The position numbers and the translations under genes were made by a program. 64,000 nucleotides of DNA, taken from positions 62,001-126,000 of the forward strand of contig WSXX01000002.1 of assembly GCA_009773515.1 (NCBI GenBank), written 5' to 3'. Source of the DNA: Bacteroidota bacterium (GTDB taxonomy: Bacteria > Bacteroidota > Bacteroidia > Bacteroidales > Lentimicrobiaceae). This document shows, piece after piece, positions 16,186 to 26,300 of this stretch. Numbering within the stretch: position 1 is the first letter of the stretch; every line of letters begins with the position of its first letter. The notes beneath the pieces were generated by a model. That model did no database searches, was not told where the DNA came from, and was given only the letters and a program-made list of their open reading frames with translations.

Positions 16186-18141
16186 CTAGTTATTAAGCGT
16201 GCGTCCAAGCCTCCGGCTTATTTCATTGCGGGCCTGCTTCAAATGAATATCCCTTGAAAGGTGATCTGCCCATTCTTCGCTGTCTGCCGGTAATTCTTTC
16301 ATTTGTTTCTGATTCGTAAATATCATCGCAGATAATTTCCGATGCATCAACGACAAAACAGCCTGGCTTACAGTATCTTCCAGTTTATCTGCTTCCAATG
16401 GAACGTAAATTTTTATCTCTTCCCAACCCGGGCTGAGCTCATAGCGCTGGGTGATGATATTGATGGCAGTATCTGCAAGGGCATGATCAACATGCATCAG
16501 AAAATACTTTTCGTCAGGAAGCTCCTGTTTGTCAACGCCCTCGCAATAAGCTTCAAAAATCATTTGGTAAACCGGCGAATCAAAAACTATCTGATTGGCC
16601 CTTAAGTCATTGCAGATGTATTCTGCTACACCAACTTCAAAAATAACAATTTCTTCAGGTTCGCTTCCCGGTTGTTTGAATTTCAAGACTTTATCGGAAA
16701 AATGCAGCAAAACCCTGACTACATCCAACTCCTGGGCACTGCAATCGGTAATATCGAGCACCTGCTCCTGCGGAGGTGCAACAAACTGTTGATCCTGGAC
16801 TTCCTCTTTCACAGATTCTTCCTGAGCGCCTTTCAGCTTTCTCTTCCGCAAAACCCTGTTGAGTTCATTCATCAGGGTTTGCTCAGCAAGACCCATTATT
16901 TCGGCACACTGCCTTATGTATAAAGGCCGTATAATACCATCGGGAATCAAACTTATGGATTGAATAATTTCATGAATCAACCCGGCCTTTTTGATTGGAT
17001 CGTTGTTGGTTTCGCCAAGCAGCAGCCTCGTTTTAAACGCAATAAAATCATCAGATTGTGATGCTATAAATGCCTCCACATCGGCTGATCGGTTCTTTCG
17101 TGCATATGAGTCCGGATCTTCACCATCAGGAAAAAGCACAATCTTCACATTCATTCCCTGCTCCAGAATCATATCAATTCCCCGGAAGGAAGCTTTTATT
17201 CCGGCAGGGTCGCCATCGTAAAGAATGGTAATGTTGCGCGTATATTTGTTGATGAGCTTGATCTGATCGTTGGTCAACGAGGTTCCCGATGAAGCCACAA
17301 CGTTCTCAATCCCTGATTGATGCAATGAAATTACATCGGTGTATCCCTCAACCAGATAACAATTGTCGCGGGCAACAATAGCACCACGGGCCAGCCATAT
17401 CCCGTAAAGGCTTTTCGATTTATTGTAAACCTCCGACTCCGGCGAATTTACATACTTGGGCTTGGTTTTGTCTGAAGTAAGAATCCGGCCACCAAAACCA
17501 ATTACCTTTCCGGTAAGATTATGAATCGGAAACATAACCCTTTCGCGGAAGCGGTCGTAAAGTTTACCTTCTTTGCTGATGGTAAGTCCTGACTCAACCA
17601 GATACTTTTCCGAATACCCGTGTTTAAGCGCGTGTTGAGTAAAGGCATCCCATGCGGTTGGCGAAAAACCCAGCTGAAACTTTTCTATGATATCTTCGCG
17701 AAAGCCCCTTTCAATAAAATAACTCAGCCCTATGGCTCTGCCTTCTTCGGTTTGACTGAGCGTTTGAGTATAAAATTTCTGAGCAAAAGAGTTCAGGGCA
17801 AAAAGGCTGTCGCGATCGGTATCGAGCTGTTTCTCTTCGGGTGTAGGCTCCTGCTCCTCAATTTCGATGGTATACTTATTTGCCAGATACCTCAGCGCTT
17901 CGGGATAGGAGTACTTTTCGTGCTCCATGATAAAGTTTACCGAATTTCCGGCTTTGCCACAGCCAAAACACTTGAAAATACCTTTGGCCGGCGAAACAGT
18001 AAATGAGGGCGTTCTCTCGTTGTGAAACGGACATAACCCCAACAGGTTAACGCCTCGTTTCTTGAGCTGAACAAAATCGCCGACTACTTCGTCGATGCGC
18101 GCTGCATCAATAATGCTCTGTATGGTGTCTCTGGGAATCAA
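16186..18141 (-). CDS. dnaG: DNA primase
   Basis: This 651-residue primase lays down RNA primers for replication. The N-terminal CHC2 zinc finger has C37, H40, C58 and C61 (LCPFH ... KCFGCGKAG). The catalytic core follows with the basic RFRERVMFPIHN motif, and the TOPRIM domain has YLVEGYTDVI near residue 265 and LYDGDPAG near residue 310. The C-terminal region should bind the DnaB helicase. The start must be TTG at 18139-18141: it gives MIPRDTIQS, the conserved opening, and an in-frame TGA lies directly before it. The gene stands alone, with a promoter-like site 28 bases upstream of the start codon. Confidence 0.97.
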   Translation of the reverse strand: MIPRDTIQSIIDAARIDEVVGDFVQLKKRGVNLLGLCPFHNERTPSFTVSPAKGIFKCFGCGKAGNSVNFIMEHEKYSYPEALRYLANKYTIEIEEQEPTPEEKQLDTDRDSLFALNSFAQKFYTQTLSQTEEGRAIGLSYFIERGFREDIIEKFQLGFSPTAWDAFTQHALKHGYSEKYLVESGLTISKEGKLYDRFRERVMFPIHNLTGKVIGFGGRILTSDKTKPKYVNSPESEVYNKSKSLYGIWLARGAIVARDNCYLVEGYTDVISLHQSGIENVVASSGTSLTNDQIKLINKYTRNITILYDGDPAGIKASFRGIDMILEQGMNVKIVLFPDGEDPDSYARKNRSADVEAFIASQSDDFIAFKTRLLLGETNNDPIKKAGLIHEIIQSISLIPDGIIRPLYIRQCAEIMGLAEQTLMNELNRVLRKRKLKGAQEESVKEEVQDQQFVAPPQEQVLDITDCSAQELDVVRVLLHFSDKVLKFKQPGSEPEEIVIFEVGVAEYICNDLRANQIVFDSPVYQMIFEAYCEGVDKQELPDEKYFLMHVDHALADTAINIITQRYELSPGWEEIKIYVPLEADKLEDTVSQAVLSLMHRKLSAMIFTNQKQMKELPADSEEWADHLSRDIHLKQARNEISRRLGRTLNN

Positions 18142-18168
18142 TCAGATAGAATTAGAAAATATTATCTT

Positions 18169-18176
18169 CAAATGTA
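18169..18176 (-). promoter_or_regulatory. Promoter -7 element for dnaG
   Basis: The minus strand reads TACATTTG, a full match to TAnnTTTG, 28 bases upstream of the dnaG TTG start. No convincing -33 TTTG is seen at the usual spacing. Confidence 0.45.
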
Positions 18177-18293
18177 CAAAAACACATGGAACTGAGCGCG
18201 TGAAAAATCATCAGATTAAAAGCATTTCTTTGAGAATAATGTCTAATTTAGCATTAGATAAATTCACCCTCATCCTGAAAATCTGCTCCAGCC

Positions 18294-18773
18294 ATGTCGA
18301 ACAAAGAGATAAACCTGATCAACGACCTTATTGCACGCCTCGATCTTAAACCTTTCGATCTGCAATCGTGGAAAACAAATGCAGTTATGATCCTTGGCAG
18401 GATATTCGGCGAAAATTCGCGCAAAACCGAGCTGATCAGATCCATACAACCTGATTTCAGTTCATGGTCGCTGCGCGATGCTACCGGCCGGATTTCGCAA
18501 ATAGATGAATGCCGTAAAATGGCACGTGAAGTTCTTGAAGCAAGCATTGCTGAACTTGAAGCATTCGGACTTCCGGAAAAAACAAACCCTGAAACCAATC
18601 CGGCTATGCTGGCTCTGGAAGAATACGTTACTGTAAAGCAATCGAGAGACATTGCACAGGTGATTAAATCTGACATTCCAACACAGGATAAAACAGCAAA
18701 AATTACTGAAATTCTTAAAAATCTCGATCAGGTTGACCTGATGGGAATAGTTGCAAAATCGCTTATAGGGTGA
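18294..18773 (+). CDS. Hypothetical helical protein
   Basis: This 159-residue soluble protein is predicted almost wholly helical. The N-terminal part (about 1-90) contains FDLQSWKTNAVMILGRIFGENSRK followed by ISQIDECRKMAREVLEASIAELE. This pattern of a WK-kink then GENS resembles an N-terminal helical module I associate with various prokaryotic effector and conflict proteins, but I cannot name the family. The C-terminal 60 residues are charged and helical. No catalytic motif is visible. It is divergent from dnaG and isolated by about 290 bases from hflX. Its start ATG is unambiguous. Confidence 0.78.
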   Translation: MSNKEINLINDLIARLDLKPFDLQSWKTNAVMILGRIFGENSRKTELIRSIQPDFSSWSLRDATGRISQIDECRKMAREVLEASIAELEAFGLPEKTNPETNPAMLALEEYVTVKQSRDIAQVIKSDIPTQDKTAKITEILKNLDQVDLMGIVAKSLIG

Positions 18774-18862
18774 GATGATAGATTAAGTATTGCAAAAAGG
18801 TCTGCCACGAAGGCACAAAGGCACTAAGGTTCACTAAATGAATAAATAAATTCGTGTACACT

Positions 18863-18914
18863 GCCAGCTGTCGGCTGGCTTTGTGCTTTTTGCCCCCGCC
18901 TGCCGTCGGGCAGG
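18863..18914 (+). repeat. Paired GC-rich hairpins between the helical protein and hflX
   Basis: Two hairpins stand out: GCCAGC/GCTGGC at 18863-18879 and CCTGCC/GGCAGG at 18899-18914, in a stretch that begins with ACGAAGGCACAAAGGCAC at about 18809. The setting is otherwise AT-rich and non-coding. I read this as another REP-type interspersed repeat; a weak terminator role is possible. Confidence 0.55.
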
Positions 18915-19012
18915 GCTGGTAGCAAAAAAAACCAGTCAATAACAAAGTAACTCATCTTTTAAATACTATTTCCACTGCAACAATGTTTTGAACCAGGTTG
19001 TGCCTGAAACAC

Positions 19013-19045
19013 TTGATTCTCTGAACCAACTAAACCTTATCTTTG
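19013..19045 (+). promoter_or_regulatory. Promoter for hflX
   Basis: TTG at 19013-19015 and TATCTTTG at 19038-19045 (match to TAnnTTTG) are separated by 22 bases; the hflX ATG follows 21 bases after the -7 box. Confidence 0.6.
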
Positions 19046-19066
19046 CAGAAAATATAACCGGACTAA

Positions 19067-20251
19067 ATGATTGAGCATACACCCATTACTGAAACCGCTG
19101 TACTTGTTGGACTGATTACCTATCGTCAGGATGAAAACCGACTCAGGGAAACCCTTGATGAACTTGAATTTTTACTTGAAACTGCCGGTGGTTCATCCGT
19201 TAAAAGATTTATTCAGAGACTTGACAAGCCCGATACCCGCACATTTGTTGGCTCCGGCAAACTGGAAGAAATCAAAGCATTTATAACCAACGAAAATGTT
19301 GGCACAGTTGTATTTGACGATGAACTCAGTCCGTCGCAACTGCGAAATATTGAAAAAGAGCTGGAGTGTAAAGTTCTGGATCGCACAACGCTGATTCTCG
19401 ACATTTTTGCCAAACGTGCCCGCACCGCTACAGCCCGAACCCAGGTAGAACTGGCTCAATACCAGTATCTACTGCCACGGCTTTCGCGCATGTGGACCCA
19501 CCTTGAAAAGCAAAGAGGAGGAATCGGAATGCGTGGTCCCGGAGAAAAGGAAATTGAAACTGACCGCCGTATTATCCGCGACAAAATTTCATTGCTTAAA
19601 GAAAAGCTTAAAGACATTGACAAACAAAAGGTTACCCAACGCAGCGGCAGAGAAAAACTGGTAAGGGTAGCTCTGATCGGATACACCAATGTTGGCAAAT
19701 CGACGCTTATGAATTTACTCAGCAAGTCAGATGTATTTGCTGAAAATAAACTGTTCGCAACCCTTGATACCACAGTAAGAAAGGTAGTTATTGATAATTT
19801 GCCGTTTCTGCTGACTGATACGGTTGGTTTTATCCGTAAACTTCCTCACGGCCTTGTAGAATCCTTCAAATCAACGCTTGATGAAGTGCGGGAAGCCGAT
19901 CTTTTGCTTCACATCGTTGACATTTCGCACCCCGGCTTTGAAGATCAGATTAATGTGGTAACCCAGACCTTATCAGAAATCGGCGCATCCGATAAACCGG
20001 TAATGATGGTATTTAACAAAGTAGATGCCTACAGCTTCACCGAAAAGGATGAAGATGACCTCAGCCCTGCGACAAAGGAGAACGTTTCATACGAAGATCT
20101 TAAGCGCACCTGGATTGCCAAAGTAAACAGCCCTGCGCAATTTATCTCAGCCACACAGCGCATAAATCTGGAAGAATTCAGAAAAGACCTCTATACTTCC
20201 ATTCACGACATACATGTAGTCCGGTATCCGTTTAACAAGTTACTGTACTAG
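19067..20251 (+). CDS. hflX: Ribosome-associated GTPase HflX
   Basis: This 394-residue GTPase acts on ribosomes, splitting stalled 70S particles under stress. The N-terminal HflX domain contains GSGKLEEIKAFI and VFDDELSPSQLRNIE, followed by the conserved linker RGGIGMRGPGEKEIETDRR. The G domain has G1 GYTNVGKST near residue 206, G3 DTVGF near residue 253 and G4 NKVD near residue 318. Length and order match the family. It has its own promoter and stands alone between repeat-rich spacers. Confidence 0.96.
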   Translation: MIEHTPITETAVLVGLITYRQDENRLRETLDELEFLLETAGGSSVKRFIQRLDKPDTRTFVGSGKLEEIKAFITNENVGTVVFDDELSPSQLRNIEKELECKVLDRTTLILDIFAKRARTATARTQVELAQYQYLLPRLSRMWTHLEKQRGGIGMRGPGEKEIETDRRIIRDKISLLKEKLKDIDKQKVTQRSGREKLVRVALIGYTNVGKSTLMNLLSKSDVFAENKLFATLDTTVRKVVIDNLPFLLTDTVGFIRKLPHGLVESFKSTLDEVREADLLLHIVDISHPGFEDQINVVTQTLSEIGASDKPVMMVFNKVDAYSFTEKDEDDLSPATKENVSYEDLKRTWIAKVNSPAQFISATQRINLEEFRKDLYTSIHDIHVVRYPFNKLLY

Positions 20252-20306
20252 ATTGTCCATAGAAGTATGCTGCACTTTCAGGGCGCTATAGCCATTCTGC
20301 ACTTTT

Positions 20307-20354
20307 AACCCAAGGCGATGCCTTGGGTTGAAGATATTTCAGGCTTTCAGCCTG
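20307..20354 (+). repeat. Two-hairpin REP-type repeat downstream of hflX
   Basis: A perfect 10-bp inverted repeat AACCCAAGGC/GCCTTGGGTT (20307-20329) is followed after a ten-base AT-rich linker by a second hairpin CAGGC/GCCTG (20340-20354). The order and linker (GAAGATATTTC) parallel the 13.7 kb cluster. Confidence 0.7.
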
Positions 20355-20422
20355 TTTGAAAAGAATACTTTCTCCTCGCCCTGAAACCACCACAAAGTGA
20401 CAACACAAAAAAAACAAGCATA

Positions 20423-20452
20423 AAAAAAACCCGCCATTCAGCGGGTTTTTAT
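20423..20452 (-). terminator. Terminator of the rpmF-plsX-fabH operon
   Basis: AAAAACCCGC (20425-20434) pairs with GCGGGTTTTT (20441-20450) across six bases. Read on the minus strand it ends in a long T run and lies 20 bases after the fabH stop. Confidence 0.88.
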
Positions 20453-20472
20453 AAGATTTTCAGATGGTAGTT

Positions 20473-21477
20473 TTATACCTTATCACCATCATAAGCCCAT
20501 TTCAGATAGAGCGAACCCCAGGTAAAGCCGGCACCAAAGGCAGCTAAGATTATATTGTCGCCTTTTTTAAGTTGATTTTCCCACTCCCACAAGCAAAGCG
20601 GCAACGTTGCAGAGGTTGTATTTCCAAAACGCTCTATATTGATCATTACCTGATCTTTACGAATGCCCATGCGGTTGGCGGTAGCTTCTATGATTCGCAT
20701 GTTAGCCTGATGAGGAACCAACCAGGTAAGTGTATCGGGTGTAATGCCATGGCGATCCATCATTTCAACAGAAACATCGGCCATTTTAGACACAGCCCAT
20801 TTAAAAACCGACTGGCCTTCCTGATAAACATAATGTTCGCGGGCAGCAATGGTATCATATGTGGGTGGTTTTGCTGAACCACCTGCTTTCTGATGAAGGT
20901 GAATACGCCCAACGCCATCGCTCTGAAGAATTGAATCAACCACACCAACATCGTCGGTGGTTGGCTCAAGCAGAATTGCTGCAGCGCCATCGCCGAAAAT
21001 CGGACAGGTAGCGCGGTCGGTGTAATCAACAATGGCCGACATTTTATCGGCACCAACAACAATAACTTTTTTATGAGAACCTGATTCAATGAACTTTGAA
21101 GCAGTAGAAAGTGCGTAAAGAAAGCTGGAACACCCGGCATTGATATCATAGCCAAAAGCATTCCTTATGTTAGTTTTGTCAGCAATTATATTGGCCGTTG
21201 CCGGGAAAAGCATATCGGGTGTTACTACTCCACAGATGAGCATATCTACATCTTCAGGATTGGTACCGGTCTTGGCGAGAAGTTGCCTTACTGCTTCAGC
21301 ACCCATATCTGAAGTGCCTCTTCCCTCACCTTTAAGAATATGCCGTTCTTTGATGCCTATCCTTGACATAATCCACTCGTCCGAAGTATCTACCATTCGA
21401 CTGAGTTCGTCGTTAGTCAGAATATATTCAGGAACATACCCTCCTACTCCGGTTATTGCAGCTCGTATTTTAGTCAT
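20473..21477 (-). CDS. fabH: Beta-ketoacyl-ACP synthase III
   Basis: This 334-residue enzyme condenses acetyl-CoA (or a branched acyl-CoA) with malonyl-ACP to start fatty acid synthesis. The catalytic triad is visible: C116 in [13 protein letters not shown], His in [10 protein letters not shown] and Asn in [11 protein letters not shown]. Length is standard. It is the last gene of the yceD-rpmF-plsX-fabH cluster, 22 bases after plsX, and ends at a strong terminator. This order links ribosomal protein L32 to phospholipid and fatty acid synthesis in many bacteria. Confidence 0.97.
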   Translation of the reverse strand: MTKIRAAITGVGGYVPEYILTNDELSRMVDTSDEWIMSRIGIKERHILKGEGRGTSDMGAEAVRQLLAKTGTNPEDVDMLICGVVTPDMLFPATANIIADKTNIRNAFGYDINAGCSSFLYALSTASKFIESGSHKKVIVVGADKMSAIVDYTDRATCPIFGDGAAAILLEPTTDDVGVVDSILQSDGVGRIHLHQKAGGSAKPPTYDTIAAREHYVYQEGQSVFKWAVSKMADVSVEMMDRHGITPDTLTWLVPHQANMRIIEATANRMGIRKDQVMINIERFGNTTSATLPLCLWEWENQLKKGDNIILAAFGAGFTWGSLYLKWAYDGDKV

Positions 21478-21499
21478 CAGTGATTCTTGTGTAAATTAA

Positions 21500-22462
21500 T
21501 TAGTCCCTTACAACAACAGCAACCCGCGCAAGTGCACGTTTGATTTTCTGAGAAAGTTTTGCAGCATGTACATCTCTGGCCAGCAATATCATATTTTTTA
21601 TTGCTTTGTCGTTGGAAATACCATGTCCAACAATTACTGTTGAATTGATTCCAAGAATCGGGGTTCCGCCGTAACTTTCGTAATTAAATCTTGCAAAGTA
21701 ATCATCAACCAAGCCACGTTTCATCATGATCCGAAACATGCCTTCCAGGTTTTTCAGTACTACATTTCCTGTAAAACCATCACAAACAATAACATCAGCT
21801 TTATTCCGGAGCACATCGCGTCCTTCAATATTGCCGATAAAATTAAAATCTTTTGTACCTTTCATCAATTGATAGGTAGCCTGGCTGAGCAGGTTTCCTT
21901 TTCCCTCTTCATGACCGATATTGAGCAGTGCAATCCGTGGGTTATTGATTTTGTAAACATTTTTGGCGGTAATAGATCCCAGCAATGCAAACTGATACAT
22001 TACATCAGGCTTGGCATCCGGATTGGTACCAACATCCAGAAGAAGACTCAGATCACCACCTTCCTGCGGCAGAACAGCCGAAGTACAAGGCCTGATAACA
22101 CCTTGAATATTATTGACACTATAAATTGATCCTACAAGCATTGCACCACTGCTGCCGGCACTTGCAAAAGCATCAATTGACTTCTGTTTGAGGTTCTTAA
22201 ACCCTACACCAATGCTTGAATCCGGTTTTCGAAGTATAGCATGGGTTGGATGTTCACCCATTCCTATTACTTCAGAGGCATGCACGATATCAAAAAGCGC
22301 AGGATCTACCCCATGCTTAGAGAGTTCTTCAAGAATTACATCCTGAATACCGAAAAGCACAATCCGATCAGCCGGCGGCAAATCTTTGAGCGCAAGAATA
22401 GCTCCGGCAACAGTAGCTCCCGGGGCAAAATCTCCGCCCATAACGTCTAGTCCGATTTTCAT
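21500..22462 (-). CDS. plsX: Phosphate acyltransferase PlsX
   Basis: The 320-residue protein makes acyl-phosphate from acyl-ACP at the membrane, feeding PlsY in phospholipid synthesis. It has the canonical opening MKIGLDVMGGDFAP, the EVIGMGEHP block, the FASAGSSGAMLVGSI motif and a VIVCDGFTGNVVLK strand-loop. Length is normal. It lies between rpmF (45 bases upstream) and fabH in the conserved cluster. Confidence 0.97.
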   Translation of the reverse strand: MKIGLDVMGGDFAPGATVAGAILALKDLPPADRIVLFGIQDVILEELSKHGVDPALFDIVHASEVIGMGEHPTHAILRKPDSSIGVGFKNLKQKSIDAFASAGSSGAMLVGSIYSVNNIQGVIRPCTSAVLPQEGGDLSLLLDVGTNPDAKPDVMYQFALLGSITAKNVYKINNPRIALLNIGHEEGKGNLLSQATYQLMKGTKDFNFIGNIEGRDVLRNKADVIVCDGFTGNVVLKNLEGMFRIMMKRGLVDDYFARFNYESYGGTPILGINSTVIVGHGISNDKAIKNMILLARDVHAAKLSQKIKRALARVAVVVRD

Positions 22463-22507
22463 CTGACTAAATTTAAGTTTTGTAAGTGTAGAAGCACCTT
22501 GAAAGCC

Positions 22508-22693
22508 TTAAACTACAGCCGCTTTCTCTATTGCAAGCTTTCCTTTGTAGTAGCCGCATTCGCTGCAAACTCTGTGATACAAAACAGATGATCCGCAGTT
22601 AGAGCATGTGCTGATTGTAGGAGCTACAGCTTTGTAATGGGTTCTTCTTTTGGCTGTTCTTGTTTTCGAAAACCTATGTTTTGGATGTGGCAT
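22508..22693 (-). CDS. rpmF: Ribosomal protein L32
   Basis: This is a 61-residue large-subunit protein opening MPHPKHRFSKTRTAKRRTHY. It keeps the zinc ribbon (CSNCG then CSECG), so it is the zinc-binding C+ form rather than the zinc-independent paralog. It sits 29 bases after the DUF177 gene, as in most bacteria. Confidence 0.97.
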   Translation of the reverse strand: MPHPKHRFSKTRTAKRRTHYKAVAPTISTCSNCGSSVLYHRVCSECGYYKGKLAIEKAAVV

Positions 22694-22722
22694 TTCGTTT
22701 TGTTTTTAATTTTAAAAAATAT

Positions 22723-23253
22723 TTATTCCAGATTTAAGTCTTTAAGCTTTCCCCAGGGAGAATCAACATCTGATTCTTCCCTAAGAGACAATTCATTCAG
22801 GCGTTTGATAACTTCAGGATCGCAGGTTGTTTCCCCTGCTTCGTTATCCGGATGAACTACCCTGTAAGGTATCATCAGGTGAAGATAATCATAAATAAGG
22901 CCTGAGATTTCGATATGGGTTTCGTTTTCGGGGATAATGAGTACATTATCATCCTCTTCTCTGTATTCCGATCCGAATTTAATGAAGTATTCTTCATTGC
23001 CCGATACTTCCATGTCGAATTCATCAAGACAACGGCTACAGGTTACCCCGATGAAACCTGAAATTGCGAAATTCAGAATGATCATCCTTTCACTTCTGTT
23101 CAGGTCAAGTTCAATCTTTACCCCTGCACGGGATATCTCAGACTCTTCAAACGATGCAAAGAACTTGTCGTCAATAAAAAAACTAAAACCATGATTACCA
23201 AGGCTTAAGCCAACATAAGGGATGATATATTCCTTTAAGTTATCCACGGCCAT
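22723..23253 (-). CDS. YceD/DUF177 family protein
   Basis: This protein has 176 residues when started at ATG 23251-23253 (MAVDNLKEYIIPYVGL). A longer frame to 23340 would begin upstream of a well-formed promoter at 23277-23308, so it is rejected. It contains the family hallmark GVTCSRCLDEFDMEV and a C-terminal NELSLREESDVDSPWGKLKDL. DUF177 proteins bind 23S rRNA and are needed for its accumulation in plants and some bacteria; in E. coli YceD is nearly always next to rpmF, as here. It is the first gene of the rpmF-plsX-fabH operon. Confidence 0.93.
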   Translation of the reverse strand: MAVDNLKEYIIPYVGLSLGNHGFSFFIDDKFFASFEESEISRAGVKIELDLNRSERMIILNFAISGFIGVTCSRCLDEFDMEVSGNEEYFIKFGSEYREEDDNVLIIPENETHIEISGLIYDYLHLMIPYRVVHPDNEAGETTCDPEVIKRLNELSLREESDVDSPWGKLKDLNLE

Positions 23254-23276
23254 TGTCGTTTTAGGTTTAGGGGGTG

Positions 23277-23308
23277 CAAAAGTAGAAATTATTATTAATA
23301 TTAGCAAA
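23277..23308 (-). promoter_or_regulatory. Promoter of the DUF177-rpmF-plsX-fabH operon
   Basis: On the minus strand, TTTG (23305-23308) and TACTTTTG (23277-23284) are separated by exactly 20 bases. Both match the Bacteroidota consensus. The ATG at 23253 follows 23 bases later. Confidence 0.75.
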
Positions 23309-23393
23309 TAATAATTCAGGGCTATAAGCCTCTTATGCAACCCGATAACTTATCAACCGCTTGTTACGGAAGACTTATAATGTTTCTCCGGAT

Positions 23394-26300
23394 TTATTTG
23401 AATGCTTTTTCCGGAAGTCCGTCGCCTTGCATACTCAGCCTTTCCATGTATGAAGGAACCGGTTTGCCCAGCAACTTGTCAACGTATAAACGTGCCAGAT
23501 ACTGTCCGAGCATAAATCCCTGTCCCCTTAGCCCGATAAACAAACCCAGATCGGTATCAATAATCATTCGCGGTTCAACATAATAACCGGCCCATACCGC
23601 CTGAAATCCCACCGATGAAAGATTCGGGAACCAGTTTACAAAAACCTCTGAAGCAATTTCGAGGAAGTGCTGTGAGTTTATTTTCAGGTTTTTATCAGTT
23701 TCCATGGGATCAACTGCCGGAGATGCACATCCGATAATCTGTCCGGTTTCTGCCAGCTGCTGACCATAAACCGCCACAAATCCTTTATACTTCCGTCTGT
23801 CGATGATCATATCCAATGGCCTTCCGTTCAGTCCCATCATCGGCAACCTTCTGGTAATAAATGCCTGATGCTTAACAGGATACATTCCGGTTTCAATGCC
23901 AAGCATTCCGGCAAATTTTCCGGCTTCCGGTCCCAGCGCATTGATAAACACTTCGGTCTGGTATTCAACAAATTTTTTGTCATGATCCTGAACCAAAACA
24001 CGATAAAGTTTTCCATCGCGCCTTGCATCCACAATTTTGCAATCTTCTTTCACTTTTCCGCCATGCTGTATGCCGATTCGGCGGATCAGATCGATTACCC
24101 TGCCGGGAGTAGCCTGCCAGCAGTCGCGGGTAATAAGTGCGCCAAAGTAATTATCGAGATTCGGATTGATAAATTCCGAAATCTCCCTGCTATAGTCTTT
24201 CGGCGATACCATGTAAGCATCTGACCATGAACGGCTGTCGTCCAAAGCTTTGTACATGGCTTCGTCATGTGCAAAAGTCACATAATTGATCTGCCTGAAA
24301 TTGATGTCTTTCACAGTTTGCAAATCCTTGAATATTTCAAGATTATGACGGGCAATGTCAGCCATTTCGGGCAAACTGAATGCAGGTCTTCCACCGGCTA
24401 TATTTCGCCATGAAGCACCACGACCTGAATTGATAAGTACAGGTTCTTCTCCTGCTTCGGCAAGGTACCTGAAAAGTGCAGATCCACCGATGCCGCCACC
24501 AGCAACGAGTGATTTAACCTTAATAATTGCTGGTCTGTCACCTTTGGGATTTATATAAACCTCTTCGTGTACATTATGCGGATAAAGCTCACCCATCGAA
24601 AGCTGATTCGATAATGGCCCGCGCGGGGTGGCTTCTCCAACAATAGATATCTCATAATTGCGGAGGGTTTGCTTTAACCTGCGGATGCAGCGTTTGCCTC
24701 TGCAGGCACCCATGCCCAGACGGGTGGTGTGTTTTACTTCGTCAACTGAAATGAATTTGCGGTCGCCAATTGTTTCGAGAATTTCGGAGAGTGTTACATC
24801 GTCGCAATGGCAAACGTACATATCTTCCACACTGCGGTAAGTTATTGGCGTCATTTCAACTGCCTCCGGGAAATTTTCTTTCACTATAAATCCACGCACC
24901 TTTATAAGCTCTTCACCATGAACATTCAGTGATTTTACCCTGGCAATATTGGTTTTATTTGCTTTTTTCAAAATCTTCTCTATAATTCCTTCACCAAGCT
25001 TAACGCCATTGTTGTCAACCAGATACACCTCAGCATTTACTTCGGCATGATACTCAATCGGAAGGAATAGCCAGTCTTTAGCCACATTATAACCAAAAAT
25101 AGCGAGACCGGGGCACTGGTAAACACAATCCATACATCCTATACATTTCTCAAAATCGATTTGCGGGACAGTGCTGGTTGAAGTTTTGGTGATTGCGCCA
25201 TGCGGACATGCAAATTCGCAAGGGTTGCATGCAAATCCGTAAAGACAATCAATCTGAACAAAAGGTTTGGCTTTCATCCTTTCCGGGTCGGGAATAAACG
25301 GGCTTTCTATCACCTTCATCGGATGCTGCTGCGAATCGATATACTCTTTCGAAACGTTCAGAAACTCATTGTAATTGAAATTCGTATTCAGTTCACTCAT
25401 GATTTCGAAGGCCACCTGCTTGCCTCTGAGCACTGCGCTTGTGCCTTCGCCGATTCTTATAGCATCTCCGGCTCCAAAGCAAGCTCTTCCGAATACTTCA
25501 TTTCCTTTAATCAGCAACTGATCGTCAGGAACAAGACCTGTACAGATGTTTATGGCATCAATGCCTTCAATTATTTTTTCAGTTCCCGGAACAGGCTGAA
25601 AATTTACACACTCGGCAACCACAGCTCCGGTAATTCCATCGTGATTTTCGTTGGGGATTGCTTTGAGCAGAATGTGCGAAAGTATTACCGGTATTCCAAG
25701 TCGGCGAACGCGGTTGGCCTGCACCGGAAAACCTCCTTCAGAAGATTGGGCTTCGATAATTGCCTTTACATTCGCTCCGGCCTGCATAAGCTGGTAGGAT
25801 GTAAGATATCCGATATTTCCGGCGCCTACGGTGAGAATGTTTTTCCCCAGAAGGGTAAGCTCAGTGTTCATCATTTTCTGAACAACAGCCGCGGTATAAA
25901 CACCAGGAAGGTCATCATTTTCAAAAGCCGGCATAAATGGAACGGCTCCGGTTGCAACAACCAAAAAATCAGCATCTACATAGTAAATTTCGTCTGTTTT
26001 TATATTTTTAACGGCAATACGTTTCCCTTCCAGCAGATCCCAAACTGTAGAGTTCAGAAAAATACCGTCATGATTTTCTCCGGCCAGCGTTTGAGCAATA
26101 TCAAACCCCCTCATTCCTCCAAATTTCTTTTGTTTTTCGAAAAAGAAAAACTGGTGGGTTTGCATCAGAAACTGTCCGCCGATATGGTCGTTATTGTCAA
26201 TAACAATATTGTCAATCCCATTTTTGTTGAACTCTTCGCGGGCAGCAAGTCCGGCCGGGCCAGCGCCGATGATGGCTACAACCGTTTTATAGATTTTAAG

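Noticed and set aside
18254-18676. A 140-codon minus-strand frame
   Set aside because: It is antisense to the helical protein at 18294, with serine/arginine-rich shadow composition.
18763-18945. A 60-codon minus-strand frame
   Set aside because: It is composed mainly of the REP-type repeat sequence and has no recognisable protein pattern.
23254-23340. N-terminal extension of the DUF177 protein
   Set aside because: A well-formed promoter lies within this stretch, and the family starts at the internal methionine.
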